From assembly GCF_900113865.1 (NCBI RefSeq), contig NZ_FOQY01000036.1:1-64000 (forward strand): DNA of 64,000 nucleotides, read 5' to 3'. This stretch comes from Streptosporangium canum. GTDB lineage: Bacteria > Actinomycetota > Actinomycetes > Streptosporangiales > Streptosporangiaceae. Position numbers and translations under genes: made by a program. The notes under the pieces were generated by a model, which did no database searches, was not told the origin of the DNA, and worked only from the letters and a program-made list of their open reading frames with translations. Positions 17,126 through 25,231 of this stretch are shown in pieces (positions within the stretch are counted from its first letter, which is position 1; every line of letters begins with the position of its first letter).

Positions 17126-19142
17126 GGCGCACCTCCAGGTTCCCGAACTCGTCCACGGTGGCCGTGAAGCCGGGGTGGAGCGGCAGCGTGGAGCCGTACT
17201 CCTCGATGACGGCCGGGCCGGAGAGCACCGACCCGGCGGTCAGGTCGGCGCGGCGGTGGATCGGCGCCGGCCCCCACTCGTCGTAGAAGACCTCCCGGGC
17301 CGCCGCCGGCCCGCCTCCCGCCGCGCCGTACGGCCTGCGCCCGACGGCCGGACGGGTGATGGGGCCGATGCCGGAGACGCGGAGGTTGACCCATTCGACG
17401 CCGTGCCGGGGGTCGTCGCGGTAGCCGTACCCGTAGAGCTTCCGGTGCGCCTGGTGGAAGCGGTCCAGCACCTCGGCGCGCCAGGCCTCGTCCAGCGGCC
17501 CGGCCGGGGCGGGCACCCGCACCTCGTAGGCCTGGCCGTAGTAGCGCAGGTCGGCGCTGCGGGCGTAGACGTGCCGGTCGGCGGCGAACCCCTCGCGGTC
17601 GAGGGCCTCGGCCGCCTGGGCCTCCAGGTCGCCGAAGATCTCGGCGGCGGCGTCGAGGGCGAGCTCGCGGGTGACGAAGGTGCGCACGTAGTCGTTCTTG
17701 ACGTCCACGGTGAGCAGGCCGAACGCCGAGACGTTCCCCGGGTCGGGCGGGACGATCACCGACGGCAGGCCGAGGATGTCGATCAGCCGGCAGACCAGCA
17801 GCGGTCCCGAGCCACCGAAGGCGACCATCGGGAAGTCGCGCACGTCCAGACCGCGCTTCACCGTGATCTGGCGGATCGCGTTGGACTGGTTGAACGCGCT
17901 GATCTCCAGGATGCCGGCCGCGGTCCGCTCGGGGCTCAGCCCGACCTTCCCCGCCAGCGCCTCGATCCCCTGCCGGGCGGCGTCCGCGTCGAGCGGGATC
18001 TCCCCGCCGAGCAGGTGCGGGGGGACCCGCCCGAGGAAGACGTGCGCGTCGGTGACGGTGACCTCGGTGCCGCCGCGGCCGTAGCAGAGCGGGCCGGGGT
18101 CCGCTCCGGCCGAGGTGGGGCCGACCTTCAGCGTGCCCTCCGGCGAGATCCACGCGACGGACCCGCCACCCGCGCCCACGGTCACGATGTCGATCATCGG
18201 GATCTTGCACGGGTAGCGGCCGACGCTGCCCTCGGTGGTCAGCGACGGCTCCCCGTCGACCACCACCGCGACGTCGGTCGAGGTGCCGCCGCCGTCCAGC
18301 GTGATGACCGACGGGTGCCCGGCGGTGGAGGCGATCAGCGCGGCGCCGAGCGCGCCCGCCGCCGGCCCGGAGAGCACGGTCGTGATCGGCTGGTGCACGA
18401 CCTCCGCGGCGGACAGCACCCCGCCGTTGCTCTTCATCACCGAGAACGGCATGCCGAGACGGTCGGCGAGGTTGGCGATGTAGCGGCGCATGGTCGGCTT
18501 GACGGCGGCGTCCACGAGGGTCGTCACCGACCGCTCGTACTCGCGGTATTCGCGCAATACGTCGCTGGAGATCGAGACGACCGCCTCGGGGTGCTCCCGT
18601 TCGATGACCTCGCGCATGCGGAGCTCGTGCCCGGGGTCGGCGTAGGAGTGCAGGAAGCACACGCCGATCGCGGTGATCCCCCGCTCCCGGAACCACCGGG
18701 CCGCCGCCGTGGCCTGGGCCTCGTCGAACGGCCGGACCTCGGCCCCGGTGTGGTCGAGGCGCCCGCCGACGGTCCTGACCCGGTGCACGGGGACGATCCG
18801 GGGCGGTTTCACCCAGAAGTAGGAGTTGCCGTAGCCGTCGGGGACGCTCTGCCTGGCGATCTCCAGGATGAACTCGAAGCCCTCGGTGGTGACGAAGCCC
18901 AGATCGGCGATGCGGTCCTCGAGGAGCTGGTTGGTCGCGACGGTGGTGCCGTGCACGACCGCCGACACGGTCTCCACGCCCGCCTTCCGCAGGACCTTCC
19001 GCACTCCCTCCATGAACCCGTCAGCGGGGTTGGCGGGTGTGGAGGGAGTCTTGGTAGTGGTGATCTCACCGGTCTGTTCGTCCACCGCGACCACGTCGGT
19101 GAACGTGCCCCCGGTGTCGACACCTATACGGACGCTACGCAT
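17118..19142 (-). CDS. Hydantoinase A/oxoprolinase family protein (HyuA)
   Basis: This 674-residue ATP-dependent partner subunit has an actin-like ATPase fold. Motifs are RIGVDTGGTFTDVVAVDE (phosphate 1), VVHGTTVATNQLLEDR, LSGPAAGALGA, ITLDGGGTSTDVAVV (phosphate 2) and VAFGGSGPLLVCRL (adenosine). The usual DMGGTSTD reads LDGGGTSTD here, a mild departure. HyuA phosphorylates the substrate so that the amide or carboxyl bond can be cleaved or formed in HyuB. Substrates in the family include hydantoins, oxoproline and ketones. It is the first gene of the two-gene unit. Confidence 0.93.
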   Translation of the reverse strand: MRSVRIGVDTGGTFTDVVAVDEQTGEITTTKTPSTPANPADGFMEGVRKVLRKAGVETVSAVVHGTTVATNQLLEDRIADLGFVTTEGFEFILEIARQSVPDGYGNSYFWVKPPRIVPVHRVRTVGGRLDHTGAEVRPFDEAQATAAARWFRERGITAIGVCFLHSYADPGHELRMREVIEREHPEAVVSISSDVLREYREYERSVTTLVDAAVKPTMRRYIANLADRLGMPFSVMKSNGGVLSAAEVVHQPITTVLSGPAAGALGAALIASTAGHPSVITLDGGGTSTDVAVVVDGEPSLTTEGSVGRYPCKIPMIDIVTVGAGGGSVAWISPEGTLKVGPTSAGADPGPLCYGRGGTEVTVTDAHVFLGRVPPHLLGGEIPLDADAARQGIEALAGKVGLSPERTAAGILEISAFNQSNAIRQITVKRGLDVRDFPMVAFGGSGPLLVCRLIDILGLPSVIVPPDPGNVSAFGLLTVDVKNDYVRTFVTRELALDAAAEIFGDLEAQAAEALDREGFAADRHVYARSADLRYYGQAYEVRVPAPAGPLDEAWRAEVLDRFHQAHRKLYGYGYRDDPRHGVEWVNLRVSGIGPITRPAVGRRPYGAAGGGPAAAREVFYDEWGPAPIHRRADLTAGSVLSGPAVIEEYGSTLPLHPGFTATVDEFGNLEVRRG

Positions 19143-19220
19143 GCCCCCGTGTCTACCCAGTCCTGCGGAGCCGGCAAATCGGCGGACCCTGCCGAAGCTG
19201 GGCCGCGTCCTTGGGCACTG

Positions 19221-19682
19221 TTAGCGGCGCCGGGGACCCATGGTGGAGCCGATCACCGCGTCGGCGTCGTGCGCGTGGACCTTCGCGGCGAGCCGGATGG
19301 CCATCTCGTTGGTACGGCGCAGCTCGGCCTCGACCCGGTCCTTGCCCGACTGGCCGACCTGCACGCCGAAGTAGGCGCCGATGATCGCGCCCGAGACGCC
19401 GACCAGGCCGGCGAAGGGGGCCGCGGACTCGCCGTTGCGCAGGGCGATCACCACGAAGGCGATCAGGAGGACCAGCAGGCCCGTGACGACGACGTAGAAC
19501 CCGTAGCGCCAGCGGGCCGCCTCCGCCTGGGCGGCGACGGCCTCGTCCTCGCTCATCATCGCCGCGAGCGCGACGGGCATCTCGGCCGTCTCGGCCGCGG
19601 ACGGCATGGCCGGGGACGTAGCCGCAGGGATCTTGTTGAGGGGTGGGGCAGAGTTTGGAGCAGGGGTTTTGGTAGTCGTCAT
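19221..19682 (-). CDS. Small membrane protein of unknown function
   Basis: This 153-residue protein starts at ATG 19682 behind GAGGGAGAG. Residues 1-45 are a Thr/Pro/Ala-rich disordered lead. Two hydrophobic helices follow at about residues 60-82 and 91-108 (the second is GLVGVSGAIIGAYFGVQVG), then a charged cytosolic tail with a RVEAELRRTNEMAIRLAAK helix. Two-helix proteins of this kind are common in actinobacteria and have no assigned role. It is separated from the HyuA gene by 78 bases and probably has its own promoter. Confidence 0.8.
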   Translation of the reverse strand: MTTTKTPAPNSAPPLNKIPAATSPAMPSAAETAEMPVALAAMMSEDEAVAAQAEAARWRYGFYVVVTGLLVLLIAFVVIALRNGESAAPFAGLVGVSGAIIGAYFGVQVGQSGKDRVEAELRRTNEMAIRLAAKVHAHDADAVIGSTMGPRRR

Positions 19683-19831
19683 AGACTCTCCCTCTTTCCG
19701 ATAGGCCAACACGAATCTCCCACGCTTTTCACAATCAAGCCAAGTCAGGCTATGTCACGCGGGGTCCACCATCCTCTACCAGGACACCGCCTGCCCAAAC
19801 ACTCACAGCTGACCCACTAGGCTGACCCCCC

Positions 19832-20464
19832 GTGACCGAACTGTCCGCGCTCTCCGCCGTCCCCGTCGGGTCCCGTGACGGGGTGCTGCGCTTCTACTTC
19901 GGCCCGATGGACTGCGGCAAGTCCACGCTGGCCCTGCAGATGAACTACAACCACCGCCGTCAGGGCAGGCGCGGCCTGGTGCTGACCAAGCACGACCGCT
20001 CCGGCGGCCCCCAGGTCACCAGCCGGATAGGTCTGGGCAGCGAGGCGATCGAGGTCGTCGACGACCTCGACCTGGTGGCCCTGGTCCGCGAGCACGAGCG
20101 CATCGACTACGTGATCTGCGACGAGGCGTGCTTCTACACCGTCGGCCAGATCGAGCAGCTCGCCGACCTCACCGACCACTTCGGCGTCGACGTCTACGCC
20201 TTCGGCCTGGCCTCGGACTTCCGGTCACAGATGTTCCCCGCCGCCCAGCGCCTGTTCGAGCTGGCCGACGAGATCAGCCGCCTCCAGGTGGAGGTGCTGT
20301 GCTGGTGCGGCCGTCCCGGCCGGCTGAACGCCCGCGTGGTCGGCGACAGGCTGGTGCGCACCGGCGAGCAGGTGATGATCGGCGACACCGGCGACGCCCC
20401 GGTCCGCTACCAGGTGCTGTGCCGCCGCCACCACCGCGCCGGCGACCTCGGCCTGACCGGCTGA
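19832..20464 (+). CDS. tdk: Thymidine kinase, type II
   Basis: This 210-residue enzyme phosphorylates thymidine to dTMP in nucleotide salvage. The P-loop is FGPMDCGKSTLAL (residues 23-35), the catalytic-base region is CDEACFYT, and the zinc-binding cysteines lie in VLCWCGRPGR and LCRRHH. Size and motif order match the tetrameric TK1-like family. The GTG start at 19832 has no clear Shine-Dalgarno site but TAGGCT lies about nine bases before it, so a leaderless transcript is possible. Confidence 0.95.
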   Translation: MTELSALSAVPVGSRDGVLRFYFGPMDCGKSTLALQMNYNHRRQGRRGLVLTKHDRSGGPQVTSRIGLGSEAIEVVDDLDLVALVREHERIDYVICDEACFYTVGQIEQLADLTDHFGVDVYAFGLASDFRSQMFPAAQRLFELADEISRLQVEVLCWCGRPGRLNARVVGDRLVRTGEQVMIGDTGDAPVRYQVLCRRHHRAGDLGLTG

Positions 20465-20550
20465 CCCCTCGCCCGGTCCCCGGCGGGAGCTTCGAACGGC
20501 GCGGCGGGCGGCGGCGTCCGCCGTCCCGCCCGGCCCGCCCTTTCGCCATA

Positions 20551-20569
20551 CGTTTCGGAGGATGTAACT
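20551..20569 (+). promoter_or_regulatory. IclR-type operator candidate
   Basis: CGTTTC-ggaggat-GTAACT has the same 6-7-6 half-site layout as the site before the acyl-CoA dehydrogenase-like gene (22306-22324). It lies 36 bases before the GTG of the membrane-protein gene at 20606. The next bases repeat CGTTTCC (20571-20577). Assignment to the neighbouring IclR regulator is inference from motif likeness. Confidence 0.4.
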
Positions 20570-20605
20570 TCGTTTCCAATATCCCCGAGCCTTCGGAGAA
20601 AGCGC

Positions 20606-21313
20606 GTGGGACCTCATCCTCATGGCTGGTGGATCGTGCTCCACCTCCTACTGTTCGTCTTCTGGCTGGGCGGAGACCTGGGCGTCTTCTACTCCAGCAG
20701 GTATGTGCTGCGACCGGCGCTGTCCCCCGAGGCCCGCTCCACCGCACTGAAGATCATGAGTGGGCTGGACCTGGGGCCGAAGATCTGCCTGGTGCTGTTC
20801 CTGCCCAGCGGGGTCACGCTGATGGCGCTGGAACCTCACGGGGCCGAGCTCTTCGGCGCGCGGCTCCTCTCACCGTGGCCGGTGGCGGCGGTCTGGGTCC
20901 TCGCCCTGGTCTGGCTGGCGCTGACCGTGGCCGACCACCGCACCCACGGCAGGTTTCCCCTGGCACGGCGGGCCGACTGGACGATCAGGATCGCGCTGAT
21001 CGCGGTGATCGCACTGGCGGCGGGCTACACGCTGCTCGCCTCCCGGCCCTTCGGGGTGGACACCAACCCCCGCTGGCTGGGGGCCAAGCTGGCGCTCTAC
21101 GCCCTGGCCATCGCGGCCGGGCTGGGCATCCGGCTCAGACTGCGCCCCTTCGGCCCCGCCTTCGGGGCTCTGGCCGCGTCGGGTTCGACCCCGGAGGTGG
21201 AGCGGACGCTGCGCGGCTCGGTCGACGGCTGCCTGCCCTACGTGTGGGTGATCTGGGGCAGCGTGCTCACGGCGGCAGTGCTGGGCGTGCTCAAGCCGGG
21301 GGCGGTCCTCTGA
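20606..21313 (+). CDS. Integral membrane protein, CopD/DUF2269-like
   Basis: This 235-residue protein starts at GTG 20606. Roughly six transmembrane helices are visible. The first begins WWIVLHLLLFVFWLGGDLGV and is followed by a cytosolic LRPALSPEARSTALKIMSGLD helix, as in CopD/DUF2269-type proteins. Histidines in the first helix region (PHPHGWW and LHLL) could bind metal or heme, but this is not established. It lies between the thymidine kinase and the convergent IclR gene. A putative IclR site in its promoter suggests it belongs to the catabolic island. Confidence 0.75.
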   Translation: MGPHPHGWWIVLHLLLFVFWLGGDLGVFYSSRYVLRPALSPEARSTALKIMSGLDLGPKICLVLFLPSGVTLMALEPHGAELFGARLLSPWPVAAVWVLALVWLALTVADHRTHGRFPLARRADWTIRIALIAVIALAAGYTLLASRPFGVDTNPRWLGAKLALYALAIAAGLGIRLRLRPFGPAFGALAASGSTPEVERTLRGSVDGCLPYVWVIWGSVLTAAVLGVLKPGAVL

Positions 21314-21362
21314 CGGGGCCGCCGCAGGGCCGCCCACCGGCGCCGGGCTGCCGTCCGGCGGG

Positions 21363-22184
21363 CTAGCGGTGGTAGCCGAGCTGGGCCGACAGGCGGTCGG
21401 CCGCCTCGACGAGCAGGGGCGCAGACTGCTGCATGTGCGACTTGAAGCGGGTGCTCGGCCCGGAGACGCTGATCGCCGCGATCAGGCCGCCGTCGTGGTC
21501 GAACACGGGCGCCGCGATCGACGCGGCGCCCTCCTGGCGCTCGCCCAGGGAGGTCGCGTACCCCCGGCGGCGGATCGCGGCCAGCTCGGCCCGGAGCTTC
21601 GCCTGGTCGGTGATGGTCCTGGCGGTGAGCGCCGCCAGCCTGTGGCGGGTCAGGTAGCCCTCGATCTCCTCCTCCCGCAGGAACGCCAGGATCACCTTGG
21701 AGGAGCTGCCCGCGTGCAGCGGGTAGGGGATGCCGAGCGAGACCTCCATCCTCAGCTCCTGCTCGGGGACGACCTGCTCCACGTACAGGCGGGTGTCGCC
21801 GCGCCGTACGGACAGGGTCGCGGTCTCCCCCGCGTGGGCGGCCAGGCGGCGCAGCTCCGGTCCCGCCATGGCGCGCAGGTCGGTGCGGGCCATGTAGGCG
21901 CGGCCGAGTGAGATCGCGGCGTGCCCCAGGGAGTAGCGCCTGGTGACGGGGTCGGCCGCGATGAGCTCGCGGCTGCGCAGCGCGGTCAGGATGCGGTGCA
22001 CGGCCGCCTTGGTGAGCCCGAGCTCGGTGGCGATCTCGGTCACCCCCAGATCCGGGCGGGCGCTGCGGCCGAAGAGCAGGAGCACGTCCATGGCGCGCTC
22101 CACGGCCGCGATGGACCGGCTCTGGCCGTCGCCCTCGTCCGCGGCGTCCACCACCCGTGCACTGGTCTTGGCCTGGGCTGGCAC
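21363..22184 (-). CDS. IclR-family transcriptional regulator (first)
   Basis: This 273-residue regulator has an N-terminal winged helix (VERAMDVLLLFGRS, TEIATELGLTKAAVHRILTAL) and a C-terminal GAF-like effector domain (GIPYPLHAGSSSKVILAFL, SIAAPVFDHDGGLIAAISVSG). GTG 22184 is chosen because GAGGGGG stands four bases upstream. It is divergent from the acyl-CoA dehydrogenase-like gene across a 237-base gap holding a TGTTTC/GAAACA dyad, so it probably controls that unit and itself in response to an aromatic or organic acid. It shares strong likeness with the second IclR gene at 53.8 kb. Confidence 0.94.
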   Translation of the reverse strand: MPAQAKTSARVVDAADEGDGQSRSIAAVERAMDVLLLFGRSARPDLGVTEIATELGLTKAAVHRILTALRSRELIAADPVTRRYSLGHAAISLGRAYMARTDLRAMAGPELRRLAAHAGETATLSVRRGDTRLYVEQVVPEQELRMEVSLGIPYPLHAGSSSKVILAFLREEEIEGYLTRHRLAALTARTITDQAKLRAELAAIRRRGYATSLGERQEGAASIAAPVFDHDGGLIAAISVSGPSTRFKSHMQQSAPLLVEAADRLSAQLGYHR

Positions 22185-22305
22185 CTGGCCCCCTCGTTCG
22201 CTGAAGACTTCTCGGCAGGGATCCACTCTACGGCGAAGCATTTCCCCAAGGGAAACGCCGTCACGTTGACACCACCATCGCGCCTCGTTACCTTCAGCGT
22301 GACAG

Positions 22306-22324
22306 TGTTTCCATCAATGAAACA
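22306..22324. promoter_or_regulatory. IclR operator candidate, best copy
   Basis: TGTTTC (22306-22311) and GAAACA (22319-22324) are perfect 6-bp inverted arms around a 7-base centre, and the flanks nearly extend the symmetry. The site lies in the divergent region between the IclR gene and the acyl-CoA dehydrogenase-like gene. Related 6-7-6 sites occur at 20551, 28923 and 53564, and a wider-spaced one at 56233. Confidence 0.6.
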
Positions 22325-22421
22325 GTGGAGAGCAGTGGCGGCCGACGCCGACTCCTTCCGCGGTCATGGCCCGGCGGCAGGGCCGGCCACGCCCCACATC
22401 CTTCTGCCGGAAGGACGCCGC

Positions 22422-23699
22422 ATGACCGACAAACTGACGGGCGAGCGTCTCGTCGACGACATGACCGACGCCGAGCGCGACCGTGCCGCCCGGGTCGAGA
22501 CCGTGCTGCCCGCGCTGCGCGCCGCCGCCGCCAGGGCCGACGAGGAGGCCCGCTTCCCGGTCGAGCACGTCGCGCTGCTGCGCGGGGCCGGGCTGCTCGG
22601 CCTGGTGGTGCCCGAGAGGTACGGGGGGCTCGGCGGCACGCTGCGCGACCTGGCCGCCGCCACGTTCGCGATGGGCACCGCCTGCCCGTCCACGGCGCTC
22701 GCCTACTTCTTCCACAACACCAGCGCCTCCCGGGGGCTGCTGCCGCTGGAGGCGATCGACGCGGGCCTGTTCACCGGCGAGGAGGTCCCGGCCGTGCGGG
22801 CCTTCGCCGAGAAGGTGCTGACCCGGATGGCCTCCGGCACGTGGCTGGCCAACTTCGCCTCCGAGTCGGTCAAGAGCTCGAACGCCAACATCACCATCGC
22901 CACCACCGCCCGCCGTACCGGCGGCGGCTGGATCCTGGACGGCGAGAAGTCGTTCGGCTGCGCCACCGGCGTCGCCGACCACTACCTGACCACCGCCAAG
23001 CTGGAGGGCCACGACACCGCCGAGGGCCTGGCCACGTTCTTCGTCCCGCGCGAGGCCCCCGGCGTCTCCGTCCGGGCCCCGTGGGACGGGCTCGGCATGC
23101 GGGCGACGGCCAACAACGGCATCCGGCTCGACGGGGTGTTCGTCCCCGGCGACGAGGCGCTGACCATACCCGGCGCGTTCACCCGCATGCTGCGGATGAG
23201 CCGGGGCAGCTTCGTCGGCAACCAGCTCGCCATCGCGGCCGTTTACACCGGCTGCGCGCAGAACGTCTACGACGCCGTCGTCGAGGAGCTCACCAGGAAG
23301 ACGTTCGCCGACACCGGCCGGCCGATCGCCTCCGGCCCGACGCACCAGGTGCTCTTCGGCGACATGACCGTGCAACTGGAGACCGCCTACCTGTGGCTGC
23401 GCCGGCAGCTACGCCTGGAGACCTCCGAACCACCGCTCCGGCCCAAACCCGAGGTGTACCGGCAGTGGCGGATGGGCAAGGGCGCGGTCACCGAAGCCTG
23501 CTTCCAGGTCGCCCTCGGCGCGTTCAAGGCCTCGGGCACCTCCGGCGCCATGATGGGCGGCGTCGTCGGCCGCGCCCTCCGCGACCTGGCGATGGGTCTG
23601 GTGATGACCTTCCCCGCCGAACGCGGCAGGCTGGAGGCCGCCCAGATGGTAACGGAGGCCAAGGAGAACGAGCTGTTCACAACCGCGGACCGCGCATGA
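22422..23699 (+). CDS. Acyl-CoA dehydrogenase-like flavoprotein
   Basis: This 425-residue protein starts at ATG 22422 behind GAAGGA. It has the three-domain acyl-CoA dehydrogenase fold: an N-terminal helical part (LLGLVVPERYGGLGG), a middle beta domain (GGGWILDGEKSFGCATGVADHY and LGMRATANNG) and a C-terminal helical bundle. The usual catalytic Glu in the GYGYT...RDxxxxxIYEGT region is not evident; instead the region reads SGTSGAMMGGVVGRALRDLA. It may therefore oxygenate or dehydrogenate a non-standard substrate, as group D flavin monooxygenases do. It is the first gene of the operon running to 27998. Confidence 0.88.
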   Translation: MTDKLTGERLVDDMTDAERDRAARVETVLPALRAAAARADEEARFPVEHVALLRGAGLLGLVVPERYGGLGGTLRDLAAATFAMGTACPSTALAYFFHNTSASRGLLPLEAIDAGLFTGEEVPAVRAFAEKVLTRMASGTWLANFASESVKSSNANITIATTARRTGGGWILDGEKSFGCATGVADHYLTTAKLEGHDTAEGLATFFVPREAPGVSVRAPWDGLGMRATANNGIRLDGVFVPGDEALTIPGAFTRMLRMSRGSFVGNQLAIAAVYTGCAQNVYDAVVEELTRKTFADTGRPIASGPTHQVLFGDMTVQLETAYLWLRRQLRLETSEPPLRPKPEVYRQWRMGKGAVTEACFQVALGAFKASGTSGAMMGGVVGRALRDLAMGLVMTFPAERGRLEAAQMVTEAKENELFTTADRA

Positions 23700-23751
23700 C
23701 CCGCGCCGTCACAGCCGGGCCGGCGAGCGGGTGCCCGGCGGGGAGGAATCC

Positions 23752-25188
23752 GTGATCGACATCCCCGAGTCCCGGGACCTGGTCGACGGCGCGTGGTCCG
23801 CCTGCGCCGAGGACCTCGGCTTCGACCTGGAGGATCCCGCGAGCGGCGAGGCGGCCGTCCGGGCACGCGGGACGTCGCCCGGCCGGGTCGCCGCGGCCCT
23901 CGCCGCGGCGGAGCGGGTGGCGGCCCCGTGGGCGGCGACCGCACCGGAACGCCGCGCCGACCTGCTCGACGCCGTGGCCGATGGGCTCGACAGGCGGATC
24001 CCGGAGATCGTCGCGCTGGAGTCCTTCGCCACCGGGGTGCCGATCCGGCAGACCACCCCGCTGGGATCGATCGTCGGCGGGTCGTTCCGGCTGGCCGCCG
24101 CGCAGCTTCGCGAGGGCGGGCTGCGCACGACGGTGATCCGCGAGGACGGCCGCGCCGTCGAGGTGCACCGGCTCCCCCGGGGCCCGGCCCTGTGCCTGGT
24201 GCCGTGGAACGCCCCCGCCCCGATGGCCGCGCACAAGACCGCCAGCGCGCTCGCCGCCGGATGCCCGGTGATCCTCAAGGTGAGCGAGTACGCGCCCTAC
24301 GGCTCGCAGGTACTGGCCGAGGTCCTGCACGAGGTGCTGCCGCCCGGCGTGTTCCAGTTCGTGCAGGGCGGTCCCCGGACGGGCGGGCACCTGGTCGGCG
24401 ACCCCCGCGTCCGCGCGGTCTCGTTCACCGGCGGGCCGGTGGCGGGCCGGGCGGTCGCCGCCGCGTGTGTCACCGGCTTCCGCCCCGCGCAGCTGGAGCT
24501 CGGCGGCAACAACCCGCTGCTGGTCCTGCCCGACGCCCCCGTCGAGGTCGCCGCACGGGCCGCCGCGGACCTGCTCACCACGCTCAACGGCCAGTGGTGC
24601 CGGGCGCTGGGCCGTCTCCTCGTGCCCCGCGACCGGCTCGACGAGCTCGTCGCGGCCACCGGCGAGCGCCTGACCGCGCTGCGCGCCGGGGACCCGCTGC
24701 GGGAGGGCACGGACTTCGGCCCGCTGGTCCACTCCACGCACGTGCGACGGGTGCGGGAGGCGGTCGCCGCCGCGGGCGGCCGGGCCGTGCCGTACGGCGT
24801 CATGCCGGAGACCGGCAACTTCCTGGCGCCCACACTGATCACCGGAACCGACCTCGCCGAGGAGGTCTTCGGGCCGGTCGCGGCGGTCGTCCCGTACGAC
24901 ACCGTCGAGGAGGCGGTGACGCTGGCCAACGCCACGCCGTACGGGCTGGAGGGCTACGTCGTGGGCGCGGACGAGGAGCGGGCGCTCGCGGTCGCGCGGC
25001 GGGTGCGGGCGGGCGAGGTGAAGGTCAACGGCTCCAGCGTCATGAGCCTGCACCTGTTCACCCCGCGCCCGGCCTGGGGCCTGTCCGGCCTGGGCGAGGA
25101 GGGCACCCGCGAAACGCTCCGGTTCTTCACCAACGCCCGGGTGGTCGGCGTCGAGGGCGGCTTCTCCCTGCACGGGAGACAGCGGTGA
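23752..25188 (+). CDS. Aldehyde dehydrogenase (first)
   Basis: This 478-residue NAD(P)-dependent aldehyde dehydrogenase starts at GTG 23752, four bases after GGGAGGAATCC-type ribosome sequence. The catalytic Cys283 lies in GQWCRALGR and the general-base Glu249 in QLELGGNNPLL. The cofactor segment is LVPWNAPAPMAAHKTASALA. Spacing Glu-Cys is the normal 34. The active-site neighbourhood GQWC, in place of the common GQ(R/V)C, is slightly unusual. It follows the acyl-CoA dehydrogenase-like gene and is close to the monooxygenase gene, so it likely oxidises an aldehyde formed in the same pathway. Confidence 0.94.
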   Translation: MIDIPESRDLVDGAWSACAEDLGFDLEDPASGEAAVRARGTSPGRVAAALAAAERVAAPWAATAPERRADLLDAVADGLDRRIPEIVALESFATGVPIRQTTPLGSIVGGSFRLAAAQLREGGLRTTVIREDGRAVEVHRLPRGPALCLVPWNAPAPMAAHKTASALAAGCPVILKVSEYAPYGSQVLAEVLHEVLPPGVFQFVQGGPRTGGHLVGDPRVRAVSFTGGPVAGRAVAAACVTGFRPAQLELGGNNPLLVLPDAPVEVAARAAADLLTTLNGQWCRALGRLLVPRDRLDELVAATGERLTALRAGDPLREGTDFGPLVHSTHVRRVREAVAAAGGRAVPYGVMPETGNFLAPTLITGTDLAEEVFGPVAAVVPYDTVEEAVTLANATPYGLEGYVVGADEERALAVARRVRAGEVKVNGSSVMSLHLFTPRPAWGLSGLGEEGTRETLRFFTNARVVGVEGGFSLHGRQR

Positions 25189-25231
25189 GGCGCCCACCCG
25201 CCCGCCTCACCGCCGCCGAAGGCGGACGGCG

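Noticed and set aside
15251..19142. Acetone carboxylase as a firm call for the HyuA/HyuB pair
   Set aside because: The small gamma subunit gene is missing and no motif separates carboxylase from hydantoinase or oxoprolinase; only the family is stated.
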